Made by a program: the position numbers and the translations under genes. DNA of 64,000 bases from Saussurea involucrata (taxonomy: Eukaryota; Streptophyta; Magnoliopsida; Asterales; Asteraceae), in assembly GCA_033807775.1 (NCBI GenBank), contig JAWVWS010001097.1, forward strand, positions 248,001-312,000, read 5' to 3'. Below the pieces are notes generated by a model. The model worked only from the letters and a program-made list of their open reading frames with translations, had not been told where the DNA came from and searched no databases. Position 1 is the first letter of the stretch. The number at the start of each line of letters is the position of its first letter. Of the stretch, positions 53,926 to 64,000 are shown piece after piece.

Positions 53926-53967
53926 AATCACCTTCCTCTCATGCAACTTAATTGTTTTATCACAGGG

Positions 53968-56517
53968 TGTAACGTCCCAAAAATTACAAGCAAATTTAAA
54001 AATTTTAAAACATACATTTCATTAAAACAACCATGATTTAATAATTGACGTCTTAAATAAAATTAACGTCGTTACTTCAAACCATCAACAAAGTTTATGC
54101 AGCGGAAAATTTCATAACTAAATTCAAGGGTTCAAAAGTGAAAGTTTAATAATAACTGACACTCCGCGCTCCATGTGTGTACGGTCACGCCCGACTGCCG
54201 CCCGCACCTGAAATAACAACACATTGGGAAAGGGTAAGCTAAACGCTTAGTGAATCCAATCACGCACGTAGGTAGCAACCCCACGCATATCGCCCCTACT
54301 CGCAAGTAGGCAACATCACCATCATCACGAATATCAAACCACATAATGATTATTATATAAGCACGAACCTCGGTCCCACCGAGTACACAAAATACATTAA
54401 TACAAGCTCAGTCCCACCGAGCCCTCGGTCCCACCGAGTAATTAATACAAGCTCAGTCCCACCGAGCCCTCGGTCCCACCGAGTAATTAATACAAGCTCA
54501 GTCCCACCGAGCCCTCGGTCCCACCGAGTAAAAATTGTTGTACTAGCTTAGTCCCACCAAGCCCTCGGTCCCACCGAGCCCCTCAGTCCCACCGAGGTGT
54601 ACACATGCATATATATATATATTCCACATACGAATCTAATAAATCACAACCAGTTATCACATCCCATCTAATTCACGTAAGCACATAAATACACGTAATC
54701 ACACGTAACACAAAATAACGACATACATGAAATTCCTAACTACGCGGTGAGAGAACTCACCTCAAGGCTAAGCAACGTGCTCACGAAACGCAACACCAAC
54801 ACGGCAATCTTCTTCACTTTCTCCCACCTAAATACGTATAAAAAGTCAAAGGAAAGTCCCGACCCATAACACGTTTACTAGCTTTCAAACGACTAAATAT
54901 TCCAGCTTTTTCTTAAAGGTTACGGGTCTGTTCGGGACCTGTTTTACCCCCTTAAAACTGATAAATACAGAAATTAAAATTCATAAATACGAAGTTCTCA
55001 GTCTTACGATTTCAGGGACGTACCGCACGCGTCCTAACGACTTTTCTATAATTTACTATAGATTTTACAAGAACACTTCGCAGAACAGCGAACACCCGGA
55101 CCTTTCAGTACAACATAGCGACTTCGCCCTAGCTATGGTCCGAATTGGTCTTTCCGCAAAACAGAGGAAACTTAATAGACTCCGAAACGAAACTTTTGGC
55201 ACCAGTCCCATCCCAAACCGACATTCCAAGCAAAAGTTATGTGTAAAACAAAACAGGGGCAGAAAGCTGGAAGTTTTTCGGACCAGGCTGTATAAACAGC
55301 CCCATACGGCCCCGCTACAGGCCTAAACGGACTTTCGGCAAAACACGAAAAACTTTCCTGACTCGATTAGGGAACTCTGGGAACCAATTTCACCCCAAAA
55401 CGAGTTACGAGCAGAAAGTTACGGCTTTCTCAAAACCGAGACAGATTCCAGAATTTTCACATGAAATGACGAACCGCAGAACTTGCGACCACTTTTTCTC
55501 CCAACTCGAGGCAGAACCAGTTTTCCGCTAAAACACAGAAAACATGACCGACCCCGTACTGGAACTGTGGGTACCAATTTCGGCTCAATCGGAGCTACGA
55601 GCAGAAAGTTATGACCGTCGCAAAAACAGTGACTGCACCATTATTCACATGAAATGACGATTATAAAGAAAACGACGGTTTTAACGAATCGACTTAATCG
55701 ATTAAGTCACGACTTAAAGGTCTCTATGGGCATTAACGGAACACAGCCACGCACCACCCACTGCCACCTCCGGCAGTGGTGGTCGCCGGTGGCGGCCGGC
55801 GGCGGTCCTTCGACAAAATAACTAAAACGAGCCGCAAACCACCGCGAACTCCCTACTCTCTCGATCACCTTACCGCATGCACATAACTTAGTCACACCAC
55901 CACCACCACCCGACACCCAGCCACCACAGTGGCGGCGCACGGCGGCGGCGCGCGGCGGTGGTTGCCTCGCCGGAAAAACGAACAAAAACAAGATGAAGCG
56001 AGGGAATGACTTACCTTGCGATATTGCTCCTTTCCCTCGACTTCTCCGGCGATTGGTGGCGGCGGCAGCGACCTCCGGCGACTGGAACAACCCTCTGGCG
56101 ACTCCCCTCTCTCTCTTCTTCTCCGGCCCTCTCTATCTCACGGACTCTCTCTCTCACTATCTAACTCTCTCGGCTCTCACACTCACGATTCCTTCTCGGC
56201 ACATGGAAACGTGAAATGAAACAAACCAAGAAAAAAAAATAAAGTTTGATGGTGGTGCATGGAAACCGACGTGAAGAGGAACCGTTCCATATGCACAAAA
56301 TATCCATTGCCCACCTTTGGCCCCTAAACTCAATCACTTTGACACTTATGGCCCCTGGATTTCCATAATATTGTAAAAAGGGAGTAAGGTTTGCCATACC
56401 TAACATTCGAGGTCCCCCTATGACTACTTTCGCTAACAAGACTCGCTTAAAAAAATAAAATAAAATAAAATAAATACATTAGGAATTTTAAAACCATATC
56501 GGGACACGGGCTTTACA
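53968..56517 (-). repeat. Ty3-4 3' LTR (left)
   Basis: 2550 bp, TGTAACGTCCCAAAAATTAC to CACGGGCTTTACA. Includes a hairpin array (54369-54600) and, at 55740-55980, a GC-rich CGGCGG/CCACCACC segment. Several GC-rich open frames here are accidental. Confidence 0.93.
54369..54600. repeat. CTCGGTCCCACCGAG hairpin array in the Ty3-4 LTR
   Basis: Five copies of the palindrome-like CTCGGTCCCACCGAG (six-base stem, three-base loop), four of CTCAGTCCCACCGAG and one diverged copy, arranged in about 59-bp units with TAATTAATACAAG between. The right LTR carries the same array at about 60105-60333. Confidence 0.9.
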
Positions 56518-56534
56518 ACTCTCCCCCGCTTGAA

Positions 56535-57741
56535 TTAGACTTCGTCCCCGAAGTCTACACCTGCAAACAGCTCCGGATAATTCTCTCGCATCTCCGCTTC
56601 AGGTCCCCAAGTCCACTCGGAACCCTTTCGGTATCTCCATTGAACCTTCACCAAACCAACAACCTTGTTCCGCCAGATTCTCGTCCTCCTGTCAAGAATA
56701 GCAACTGGCTTTTCCACATAATTAGGCCGCTCATCGATCTGAATATCTTCGAGTGGTACTACTGCAGACTCATCCATCACACACTTCTGCAAGCTTCTCC
56801 GCCGAGAAGCTCTCCCTGATGGCCAAGAAGTGTGCACTCTTGGTCAGACGGTCAACGATCACGCAAATAGCATCGTTCCCACGGGGAGTCCTCGGGAGTC
56901 TCGTTATGAAGTCCATGGTAATCTCTTCCCATTTCCAAACCGGGACCTCCAACGGTTGCAATTTCCCATGTGGTCGTTGATGTTCCGCCTTGACCTTCCG
57001 ACAGGTCATACATACCTCCACACATCTAGCAACATCCCGCTTCATGCCGAGCCACCAGTAACCTCCACACAATTCTCTGTACATCTTTGTAGCTCCCGGG
57101 TGAATCGAGAACTTGGACTTATGAACTCCTCTTCAAGAAGTTCCTGCAACTGGTCGAGAAGATCGTCAATCCTTGGCAAAGGATAACGATCCTTTACCGT
57201 AAGCTTATTCAGCCTCTTTCGCTTCCCCAACTCGTGTGTCCACCACATAAGCCAAGTATCCCTGCCCACTATGCTGGAGGTACCTCCGAGCTCTCGCAGC
57301 CGAACATATGGCCGTAGTCTGCCTAGACGAATCTCCCTGAACTAACAGTTCTCCCCCGCTTGGGGTTCGAATTCGCACTTGTTTGTGACGATAAACAATC
57401 TCCGCGTCAAATTTATCCATCCAGTCCATGCCCACAATCACACAAAGTTTCCGCATAGCGATCGGGACCAGGTCTATGGGAAACCGCACTCCTGAGATCC
57501 CTAGGGTACACCCGCGAAACACATCCGTGACCGTCAAGGTCCTAACATCAGCCACCTCGACAACAAGAGGATGACTCAATCGTCCTACAACTCGACCCAA
57601 ACCCTCGCTAAAAGTGCGAGACACAAAAGAGTGAGTAGCCCCGCTATCAAACATCACAACCGCAGGCACCGAGTTAACTAGGAACGTTCCTAACGTATAA
57701 CTGAACCACAAATAAATACATGACATGGAACGGAAAGACAA
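56535..57741 (-). pseudogene. Ty3-4 residual pol (protease intact-looking, RT and integrase mostly deleted)
   Basis: On the minus strand the protease comes first: PAVVMFDSGATHSFVS near 57660, with VIVGMDWMDKFDAEI downstream. It then jumps to a short RT piece (LNKLTVKDRYPLPRIDDLLD, about 57150-57220), then to the integrase zinc/N-terminal region (YWWLGMKRDVARCVEVCMTC, MDFITRLPRTPRGN) at 56770-57084. A last jump, after FSAEKLAEV, leads to the C-terminal tail (WTWGPEAEMRENYPELF, 56535-56760). The catalytic RT palm, RNase H and most of the integrase core are gone. Confidence 0.85.
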
Positions 57742-58906
57742 GAAGAAAGAAGCAAAAGGGATATACCTGTAACCACTTTAGGCGTCGCTTGCGCCTCATC
57801 CACCGTCAACTGATGAACTCTACCTTGAGCCGCTCCCGCCCCCGGCTGACCAGCTCGACCATCAGTGATGCGTAATGGGGCATTCCCAGGCGCCCTCTGT
57901 GCTCCACCCCCAATAGCTACCCCTGCTCTAGGACAGTTGGCCCTTACATGGCCCGTCTGATTACAGTTGAAGCAAACCACTAACGGAACCTTGCAATCCC
58001 GGCTGAGGTGACCGGGTTGGCCACACTTAAAACACCCCTCAACTCTCCTCACTCCGGTATCTCGGGGCTTAAACCCGCCACTCCCAGAACCCGCTTGCGT
58101 ATCTGTGAACCTCGAACGCTTCGGCACCGCCGAGATGGGCGTCACTGGCTGTGCCGCCTTCCGCTTCTTAGCTTGGGTCTCCAGCTCAAGCTCCCTCCTC
58201 CGAGCGACGTCCATCATGGCGGATAATGAAGTGTACTGTGCTGTGCTAACAAACTCCCGGATCTCCGTGCGTAACATATCTTTATAACGTGACATCTTCA
58301 TCTCTTCCGAGGCAGCATATTGGGGACAAAATAATGCCATCTCGGTGAATTTCCTGTTCATCTCCTTTACCGTCTCTGTTGTCTGGGTGAGTTCTAGGAA
58401 TTCCTTAGCGATTCTCTCCATCTCTACCGGCGGTACATACTCTGCACGGAAACGAGTGACAAACTCGTTCCACAAGGTAATGCGTTCGGCAGCCGTCAAT
58501 GCTGAGGCGCACCAATCCTTCGCGCCGTCACGAAGTAGATTTACTGCAAAACGGACCTTTAGGTTGTCCGGGCAGCCACTGGTCAAAAATGCGAACTCCA
58601 TGTCAGATACCATCGCATACTGGTAATCGGATCCAGATCTCCCTTAAACTCTGGCGGGGAACAGGCGGAGAGATCCCGGTATTGGAACTCTCGGTTACGG
58701 GGATGACCCTCCGCAGGCAGTGGAATAGCTGCAATACGCTCCTCCAGTAGGATCACCACCTCCTCTCGAATAGCAGTGATGATCTCGGGGATCGCCTCCC
58801 CGATCGCGTGAGAAACCTCAGTAGCAATTAGTTCCCTAACACGCTCCTCAGTAATCCCCGTCCCGGCTTGCGGCGTCGCCGCGTTGTTACTTCTTGTATT
58901 GACCAT
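57690..58906 (-). pseudogene. gag: Ty3-4 gag (frameshifted)
   Basis: Two overlapping frames: 58906-58583 gives the N-terminus (MVNTRSNNAATPQAGTGITE) up to FKGDLDPITSMRW. A frame change then leads into 58613-57690, about 300 residues with the Retrotrans_gag core (NLLRDGAKDWCASAL, WNEFVTRFRAEYVPP) and two CCHC knuckles (CFKCGQPGHLSRDC, CFNCNQTGHVRANC). The frame change may be a real mutation or a small intron-like deletion at about 58600. Confidence 0.85.
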
Positions 58907-59703
58907 TCTAGAAAGAGAAAATTCAGAGATCTATAAGCATATATAACTCACCCTACCACGCTCATACTCCACTCCTTGGCTCCCTCGTGGCTCTCCCCGA
59001 CTCAAGCATGGATCATGTGCTTCAGATAGTAGGAGCTCTACTACTACCTTTCACACCTATCCTTACTCGTTTCGAGTCCTGTCCCGAGACATTCAAGTAG
59101 CCGATTACCACAAATAAACACATATAGCCAATCCAGCCCGTACAAACACCTTTCCTAACTCCCTAGAAAGGTCATATCACCCCCTCTCCCTTGCCAACAC
59201 GGAAACCCCACTAACCCTGACGAGTCGCCTCATGAATGCACGGTCGTATACAGTGTAAAACCAGATAGACGTTCGAATAAGAGATTTTATCCTAGAACGG
59301 TTGGACTCAAACAAGAGCTGCGCAATAGAACTAAATCTAATATTCTAAGGCTATTCAGTTCCTACTGCATACAACCTAGAGTGCATTCGCTTAACAACCT
59401 ATCAAAGCTAGCATGAGTTCCTATAAGCGATAAACCAGCATACGGTACCATACAGTTCACATAAGCAATCCAGCATGCATACACTACACCTGAAAGCAAT
59501 AGGTACACTAAGTTCCTTACCTTCCCAGCTGGCGTCGGCTGACTGTACACACTGCGCCCACGATCACCGTTCCCAAACGGGTTTTCTCTTTTCATTTAAA
59601 ACAAAGATTTTAATAAAAGAATTTAAAGATCTCTTAGCCGCAACTTGAGACCAAACACACCGAGATGTGTTTGATTCACTCAAGCCGTGCTCTGATACCA
59701 AGT
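58907..59703. other. Ty3-4 leader between primer site and gag
   Basis: Untranslated internal region downstream of the primer site (59689-59700). No ORF of note. Confidence 0.7.
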
Positions 59704-62256
59704 TGTAACGTCCCAAAAATTACAAGCAAATTTAAAATTTTTAAAACATACATTTCATTAAAACAACCATGATTTAATAATTGACGTCTTAAATAAAATT
59801 AACGTCGTTACTTCAAACCATCAACAAAGTTTATGCAGCAGAAAATTTCATAACTAAATTCAAGGGTTCAAAAGTGAAAGTTTAATAATAACTGACACTC
59901 CGCGCTCCATGTGTGTACGGTCACGCCCGACTGCCGCCCGCACCTGAAATAACAACACATTGGGAAAGGGTAAGCTAAACGCTTAGTGAATCCAATCACG
60001 CACGTAGGTAGCAACCCCACGCATATCGCCCCTACTCGCAAGTAGGCAACATCACCATCATCACGAATATCAAACCACATAATGATTATTATATAAGAAC
60101 GAACCTCGGTCCCACCGAGTACACAAAATACATTAATACAAGCTCAGTCCCACCGAGCCCTCGGTCCCACCGAGTAATTAATACAAGCTCAGTCCCACCG
60201 AGCCCTCGGTCCCACCGAGTAATTAATACAAGCTCAGTCCCACCGAGCCCTCGGTCCCACCGAGTAAAAATTGTTGTACTAGCTTAGTCCCACCAAGCCC
60301 TCGGTCCCACCGAGCCCCTCAGTCCCACCGAGGTGTACACATGCATATATATATATTCCACATACGAATCTAATAAATCACAACCAGTTATCACATCCCA
60401 TCTAATTCACGTAAGCACATAAATACACGTAATCACACGTAACACAAAATAACGACATACATGAAATTCCTAACTACGCGGTGAGAGAACTCACCTCAAG
60501 GCTAAGCAACGTGCTCACGAAACGCAACACCAACACGGCAATCTTCTTCACTTTCTCCCACCTAAATACGTATAAAAAGTCAAAGGAAAGTCCCGACCCA
60601 TAACACGTTTACTAGCTTTCAAACGACTAAATATTCCAGCTTTTTCTTAAAGGTTACGGGTCTGTTCGGGACCTGTTTTACCCCCTTAAAACTGATAAAT
60701 ACAGAAATTAAAATTCATAAATACGAAGTTCTCAGTCTTACGATTTCAGGGACGTACCGCACGCGTCCTAACGACTTTTCTATAATTTACTATAGATTTT
60801 ACAAGAACGCTTCGCAGAACAGCGAACACCCGGACCTTTCAGTACAACATAGCGACTTCGCCCTAGCTATGGTCCGAATTGGTCTTTCCGCAAAACAGAG
60901 GAAACTTAATAGACTCCGAAACGAAACTTTTGGCACCAGTCCCATCCCAAACCGACATTCCAAGCAAAAGTTATGTGTAAAACAAAACAGGGGCAGAAAG
61001 CTGGAAGTTTTTCGGACCAGGCTGTATAAACAGCCCCATACGGCCCCGCTACAGGCCTAAACGGACTTTCGGCAAAACACGAAAAACTTTCCTGACTCGA
61101 TTAGGGAACTCTGGGAACCAATTTCACCCCAAAACGAGTTACGAGCAGAAAGTTACGGCTTTCTCAAAACCGAGACAGATTCCAGAATTTTCACATGAAA
61201 TGACGAACCGCAGAACTTGCGACCACTTTTTCTCCCAACTCGAGGCAGAACCAGTTTTCCGCTAAAACACAGAAAACGTGACCGACCCCGTACTGGAACC
61301 GTGGATACCAATTTCGGCTCAATCGGAGCTACGAGCAGAAAGTTATGACCGTCGCAAAAACAGTGACTGCACCATTATTCACATGAAATGACGATTATAA
61401 AGAAAACGACGGTTTTAACGAATCGACTTAATCGATTAAGTCACGACTTAAAGGGCTCTATGGGCATTAACGGAACACAGCCACGCACCACCCACTGCCA
61501 CCTCCGGCAGTGGTGGTCGCCGGTGGCGGCCGGCGGCGGTCCTTCGACAAAATAACTAAAACGAGCCGCAAACCACCGCGAACTCCCTACTCTCTCGATC
61601 ACCTTACCGCATGCACATAACTTAGTCACACCACCACCACCACCCGACACCCAGCCACCACAGTGGCGGCGCACGGCGGCGGCGCGCGGCGGTGGTTGCC
61701 TCGCCGGAAAAACAAACAAAAACAAGATGAAGCGAGGGAATGACTTACCTTGCGATATTGCTCCTTTCCCTCGACTTCTCCGGCGATTGGTGGCGGCGGC
61801 AGCGACCTCCGGCGACTGGAACAACCCTCTGGCGACTCCCCTCTCTCTCTTCTTCTCCGGCCCTCTCTATCTCACGGACTCTCTCTCTCACTATCTAACT
61901 CTCTCGGCTCTCACACTCACGATTCCTTCTCGGCACATGGAAACGTGAAATGAAACAAACCAAGAAAAAAAAATAAAGTTTGATGGTGGTGCATGGAAAC
62001 CGACGTGAAGAGGAACCGTTCCATATGCACAAAATATCCATTGCCCACCTTTGGCCCCTAAACTCAATCACTTTGACACTTATGGCCCCTGGATTTCCAT
62101 AATATTGTAAAAAGGGAGTAAGGTTTGCCATACCTAACATTCGAGGTCCCCCTATGACTACTTTCGCTAACAAGACTCGCTTAAAAAAATAAAATAAAAT
62201 AAAATAAAATAAATACATTAGGAATTTTAAAACCATATCGGGACACGGGCTTTACA
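59704..62256 (-). repeat. Ty3-4 5' LTR (right)
   Basis: 2553 bp, same ends and arrays as the left copy; differences seen are scattered single bases and short A/T- or AAAAT-run lengths. Confidence 0.93.
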
Positions 62257-62261
62257 CAGGG

Positions 62262-62947
62262 GCACATGATTCAAATTTCATCATGAAATTTGGTTACACG
62301 ATCATAAGGTTTGAGCGACCTCTCGATCTGAGTTTCTGGATTCAGAAAAATTTTGTACGTTCTAACACGTCAATAATTGAGCCTATCAATACAAGATCCA
62401 CGAACGTCGCCAGATGCGCAAGATCCACGAACGTCGCGTCTATCGCAATCAAAGTCTTCACCGACTCGGACATAATCATTCTCAAAGAGTCTCCAATCTT
62501 TGAAGGCTTGAGAGAAAATCGAGAAACTATACCCCGTATGGACACTCAAAAACTTCGAAAAGTATTGAGCAAAGAACAGCAAGGGATCAAAGAAGAATTC
62601 CGCACTAAGAAACTTTTCAAAAGGATATAAAAGGAAATGATCCATTATGATCCCTATTTATGCACTCGATCGTGTCAGGTCAAGCCCTTTGATGATCGCC
62701 ACGCGTCCCCGTCTTTTCGTATGACCACACAGATCGTCAACACCTGTCATCGACAGCTGGTAAACACCATCATGCGTCGGCATGACGTCACGACTTTATC
62801 CTCTTTTAGATTTCCCTCTCTAGTTTGAATTGAACCGATTCAGTTCCAAAACAACCAAGGTATTTTTCAACACAAGACCCTGAACACCCGACAAGAAAAA
62901 TTTAAAATTCGAATTTGCCATCCTACTTTCAAATTTTGGAGGCAAAC
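62262..62947 (+). other. Ty3-3 3' internal region
   Basis: Continues from 53967 after removal of Ty3-4. It contains a moderately long open stretch (62283-62630) with no recognised domain and ends in a purine-containing TTTTGGAGGCAAAC tract before the 3' LTR. Probably non-coding or a decayed extra ORF. Confidence 0.5.
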
Positions 62948-63873
62948 TGTTTTGGCAAAATTTCACCAGTCTCGATCACGACCAGAAAAGGTAAGACACA
63001 TGTTATGAGTTATATCTTGTATTAAGATAAGGCCTCGACGAAGACCCAAAAAACCTCTGTCGTCCCTCCTAAAAGGTAAGTCGAGAGTTCCTCACGACAC
63101 TCGACCTCGACCTCGACGTCGCCTACTTCACACGACCGTCGCGTAGAATCATGTGACCTCGGCCGACTAACGCGTTATACGACTGTTATATTTGTTCAGT
63201 GATTAATGCAGGAGTCAAAGTCATTAATGGACAACGGCTATAACCGACGAAATCAGTTATGAGCATCTAATCCCACATTGAAGACGATGACCGTTACAAC
63301 AATCATCAAAGATCTTAATGATTCAATTAAAATCATCCGAAGACTATAAATCCCAAGTTCAATCCTCAGTTTCAGGACATCGAATGACAGAGGAAGAGAT
63401 ATAGAACAAGAGGACCGAACACCGAACAACAGAATCAAACACAAACACTCGAAGAATATTCATTCAAAGCAAAGAGATCATTCATAGAAGATCGCTCTCG
63501 ACGCAAGACTCTCACTCTCGACCAACAGTTTACACGTTGTTTTTACACACGACGCACACTGTTTTTACATTTCAAACACTTGTACTTTACATTTCGAAGT
63601 CTTTCCCTTCATTTGTATTGTAATCTCTGTACGATCGACACCTGGAACACCAAGGACATCGCTCCTGATTGGCGACCATAGTGCAGCGACGACATCCACT
63701 GTCGTCCGCAGGTTTTTTTTCCTCGTTGAGGTTTTTTCCTGCGTCATCAAATCCTCTGTCTTATTTACATTTTTGTCTTTGTCGCACGCCTTTGTCGAAC
63801 GATTCCTTTCTTTAGGTGTTAAAGTCCACATCGACCTTAAGTTGTCCCTTTGGTGCGATTTTTGGCATTAACA
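62948..63873 (+). repeat. Ty3-3 family LTR at the right side
   Basis: 926 bp, TGTTTTGGCAAAATTTCACC to TTTTTGGCATTAACA. It is very similar to 48774-49683 apart from small indels. The downstream flank is integrase sequence, not the expected ACAGG duplication. Confidence 0.88.
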
Positions 63874-64000
63874 ATATCGACGCCCTCAAGGAGCTTAGAG
63901 AATCAGCCTTGATCAGAATGGCATCTCAGAAGCAAGCAGTCGAGCGACATTTCAATAAACACGTCAATGTCAAAGTCTTTCAAGAAGGCGATTACGTCCT
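63874..64000 (+). pseudogene. Integrase C-terminal fragment of a second Ty3-3 family copy
   Basis: Reads IDALKELRESALIRMASQKQ and on to EGDYVL, parallel to the Ty3-3 integrase at about 53624-53750 with a few substitutions. It starts directly at the LTR end and runs off the window. It belongs to another copy of the family. Confidence 0.85.

Larger units (their letters stand above)
53968..62256 (-). mobile_element. Ty3-4: large-LTR Ty3/gypsy element with deleted pol
   Basis: 8.3 kb on the minus strand, inserted in the 3' internal part of Ty3-3 with target duplication CAGGG (53963-53967 and 62257-62261). LTRs are 2550 and 2553 bp and almost identical by eye. The primer site for initiator tRNA-Met is at 59689-59700 and the polypurine tract (GCGGGGGAGAGT) adjoins the left LTR. 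The 3.2 kb interior keeps gag, protease and scraps of RT and integrase. Confidence 0.93.
48774..63873 (+). mobile_element. Ty3-3: Tat-like Ty3/gypsy element, host of two nested insertions
   Basis: Plus strand: 5' LTR 48774-49683, primer site TGGCGCCATCCGTGGGAC at 49687, a deleted gag-pol (49785-53925), a 3' internal region (53926-53967 continuing 62262-62947) and a 3' LTR at 62948-63873. A solo LTR (50381-51265) and Ty3-4 (53968-62256) are nested inside. The flanks do not match (ACAGG on the left, ATATC on the right), so the ends come from different insertion events. The primer site and RT type fit the Tat/Ogre-Retand side of Ty3, tentatively. Confidence 0.75.

Noticed and set aside
55707..56219. 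GC-rich open frames on both strands, and their copies at 61441-61953
   Set aside because: They lie entirely in the Ty3-4 LTRs, overlap each other on both strands and have low-complexity Gly/Arg/Ala content.
62283..62630. 115-residue open frame as a Ty3-3 accessory protein
   Set aside because: No motif recognised and antisense frames are equally open; kept only as an internal region.

Overview
This is a plant nuclear DNA window. It holds one intron-rich host gene and is otherwise packed with transposable elements, many nested inside each other. Several retrotransposon proteins resemble, from memory, copia and accessory proteins that are very abundant in Asteraceae genomes. These are the copia gag at 922-1812, the VSTA-repeat gag at 26869-28653 and the accessory ORFs at 23206-25930. 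A daisy-family eudicot is therefore my best guess, but it was not tested by any search. No bacterial features, rRNA, functional tRNA or CRISPR are seen.

Layout. 1-854: partial Ty3-type LTR inserted into the protease of Copia-1 (855-2522, minus). 3365-3556: a tRNA-derived SINE. 3716-11856: Copia-2 (minus), almost complete, TSD TATAT, LTRs of 1308 and 1307 bp, intact gag and pol. 11949-13479 and 14054-15316: two Mutator-type elements with very long inverted arms and 9-bp target duplications; the second has captured a MATH-domain gene fragment. About 15430-21076: decayed Ty3 chromovirus (minus), its 3' side split by a PIF/Harbinger deletion derivative (15811-16929). 21077-21477: LINE 3' end. 22355-29474: Copia-3 (minus), TSD GTTTG, LTRs with no difference I could see, pol replaced by a 17-18 bp repeat array, plus two accessory ORFs.

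30299-39960: the only host gene, an EMB8-like alpha/beta hydrolase on the minus strand. I reconstructed 14 coding exons (423 codons plus stop) that stay open with consensus splice sites. Its introns carry several MITEs, a hAT element, an LTR remnant and a 2.5 kb gag-only copia element (Copia-4, 33033-35564).

40678-48773: MULE-3, a Mutator-like element whose PB1/MuDR-type transposase gene has decayed. A gag-only Ty3 element (Ty3-2, 41815-46891, TSD GAACC) is inserted in it. From 48774 a Tat-like Ty3 element (Ty3-3) truncates the transposase at a splice acceptor. Ty3-3 itself contains a solo LTR of its own family (50381-51265, TSD CACGT) and a large deleted Ty3 element (Ty3-4, 53968-62256, TSD CAGGG, LTRs of 2.55 kb). 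Its 3' LTR (62948-63873) runs directly into an integrase fragment of a second family copy at the window end.

The most unusual signals are these. (1) An 11-mer, GCAGYAYTAAC, pervades Copia-3: LTRs, an internal array, gag coding sequence and accessory ORF, always in one orientation. (2) Clustered short inverted or CpG-rich motifs recur in the LTRs of at least five unrelated families. (3) Four pol-less or pol-deleted LTR elements look recent, which implies they were mobilised in trans. (4) A Mutator element carries a captured MATH fragment.
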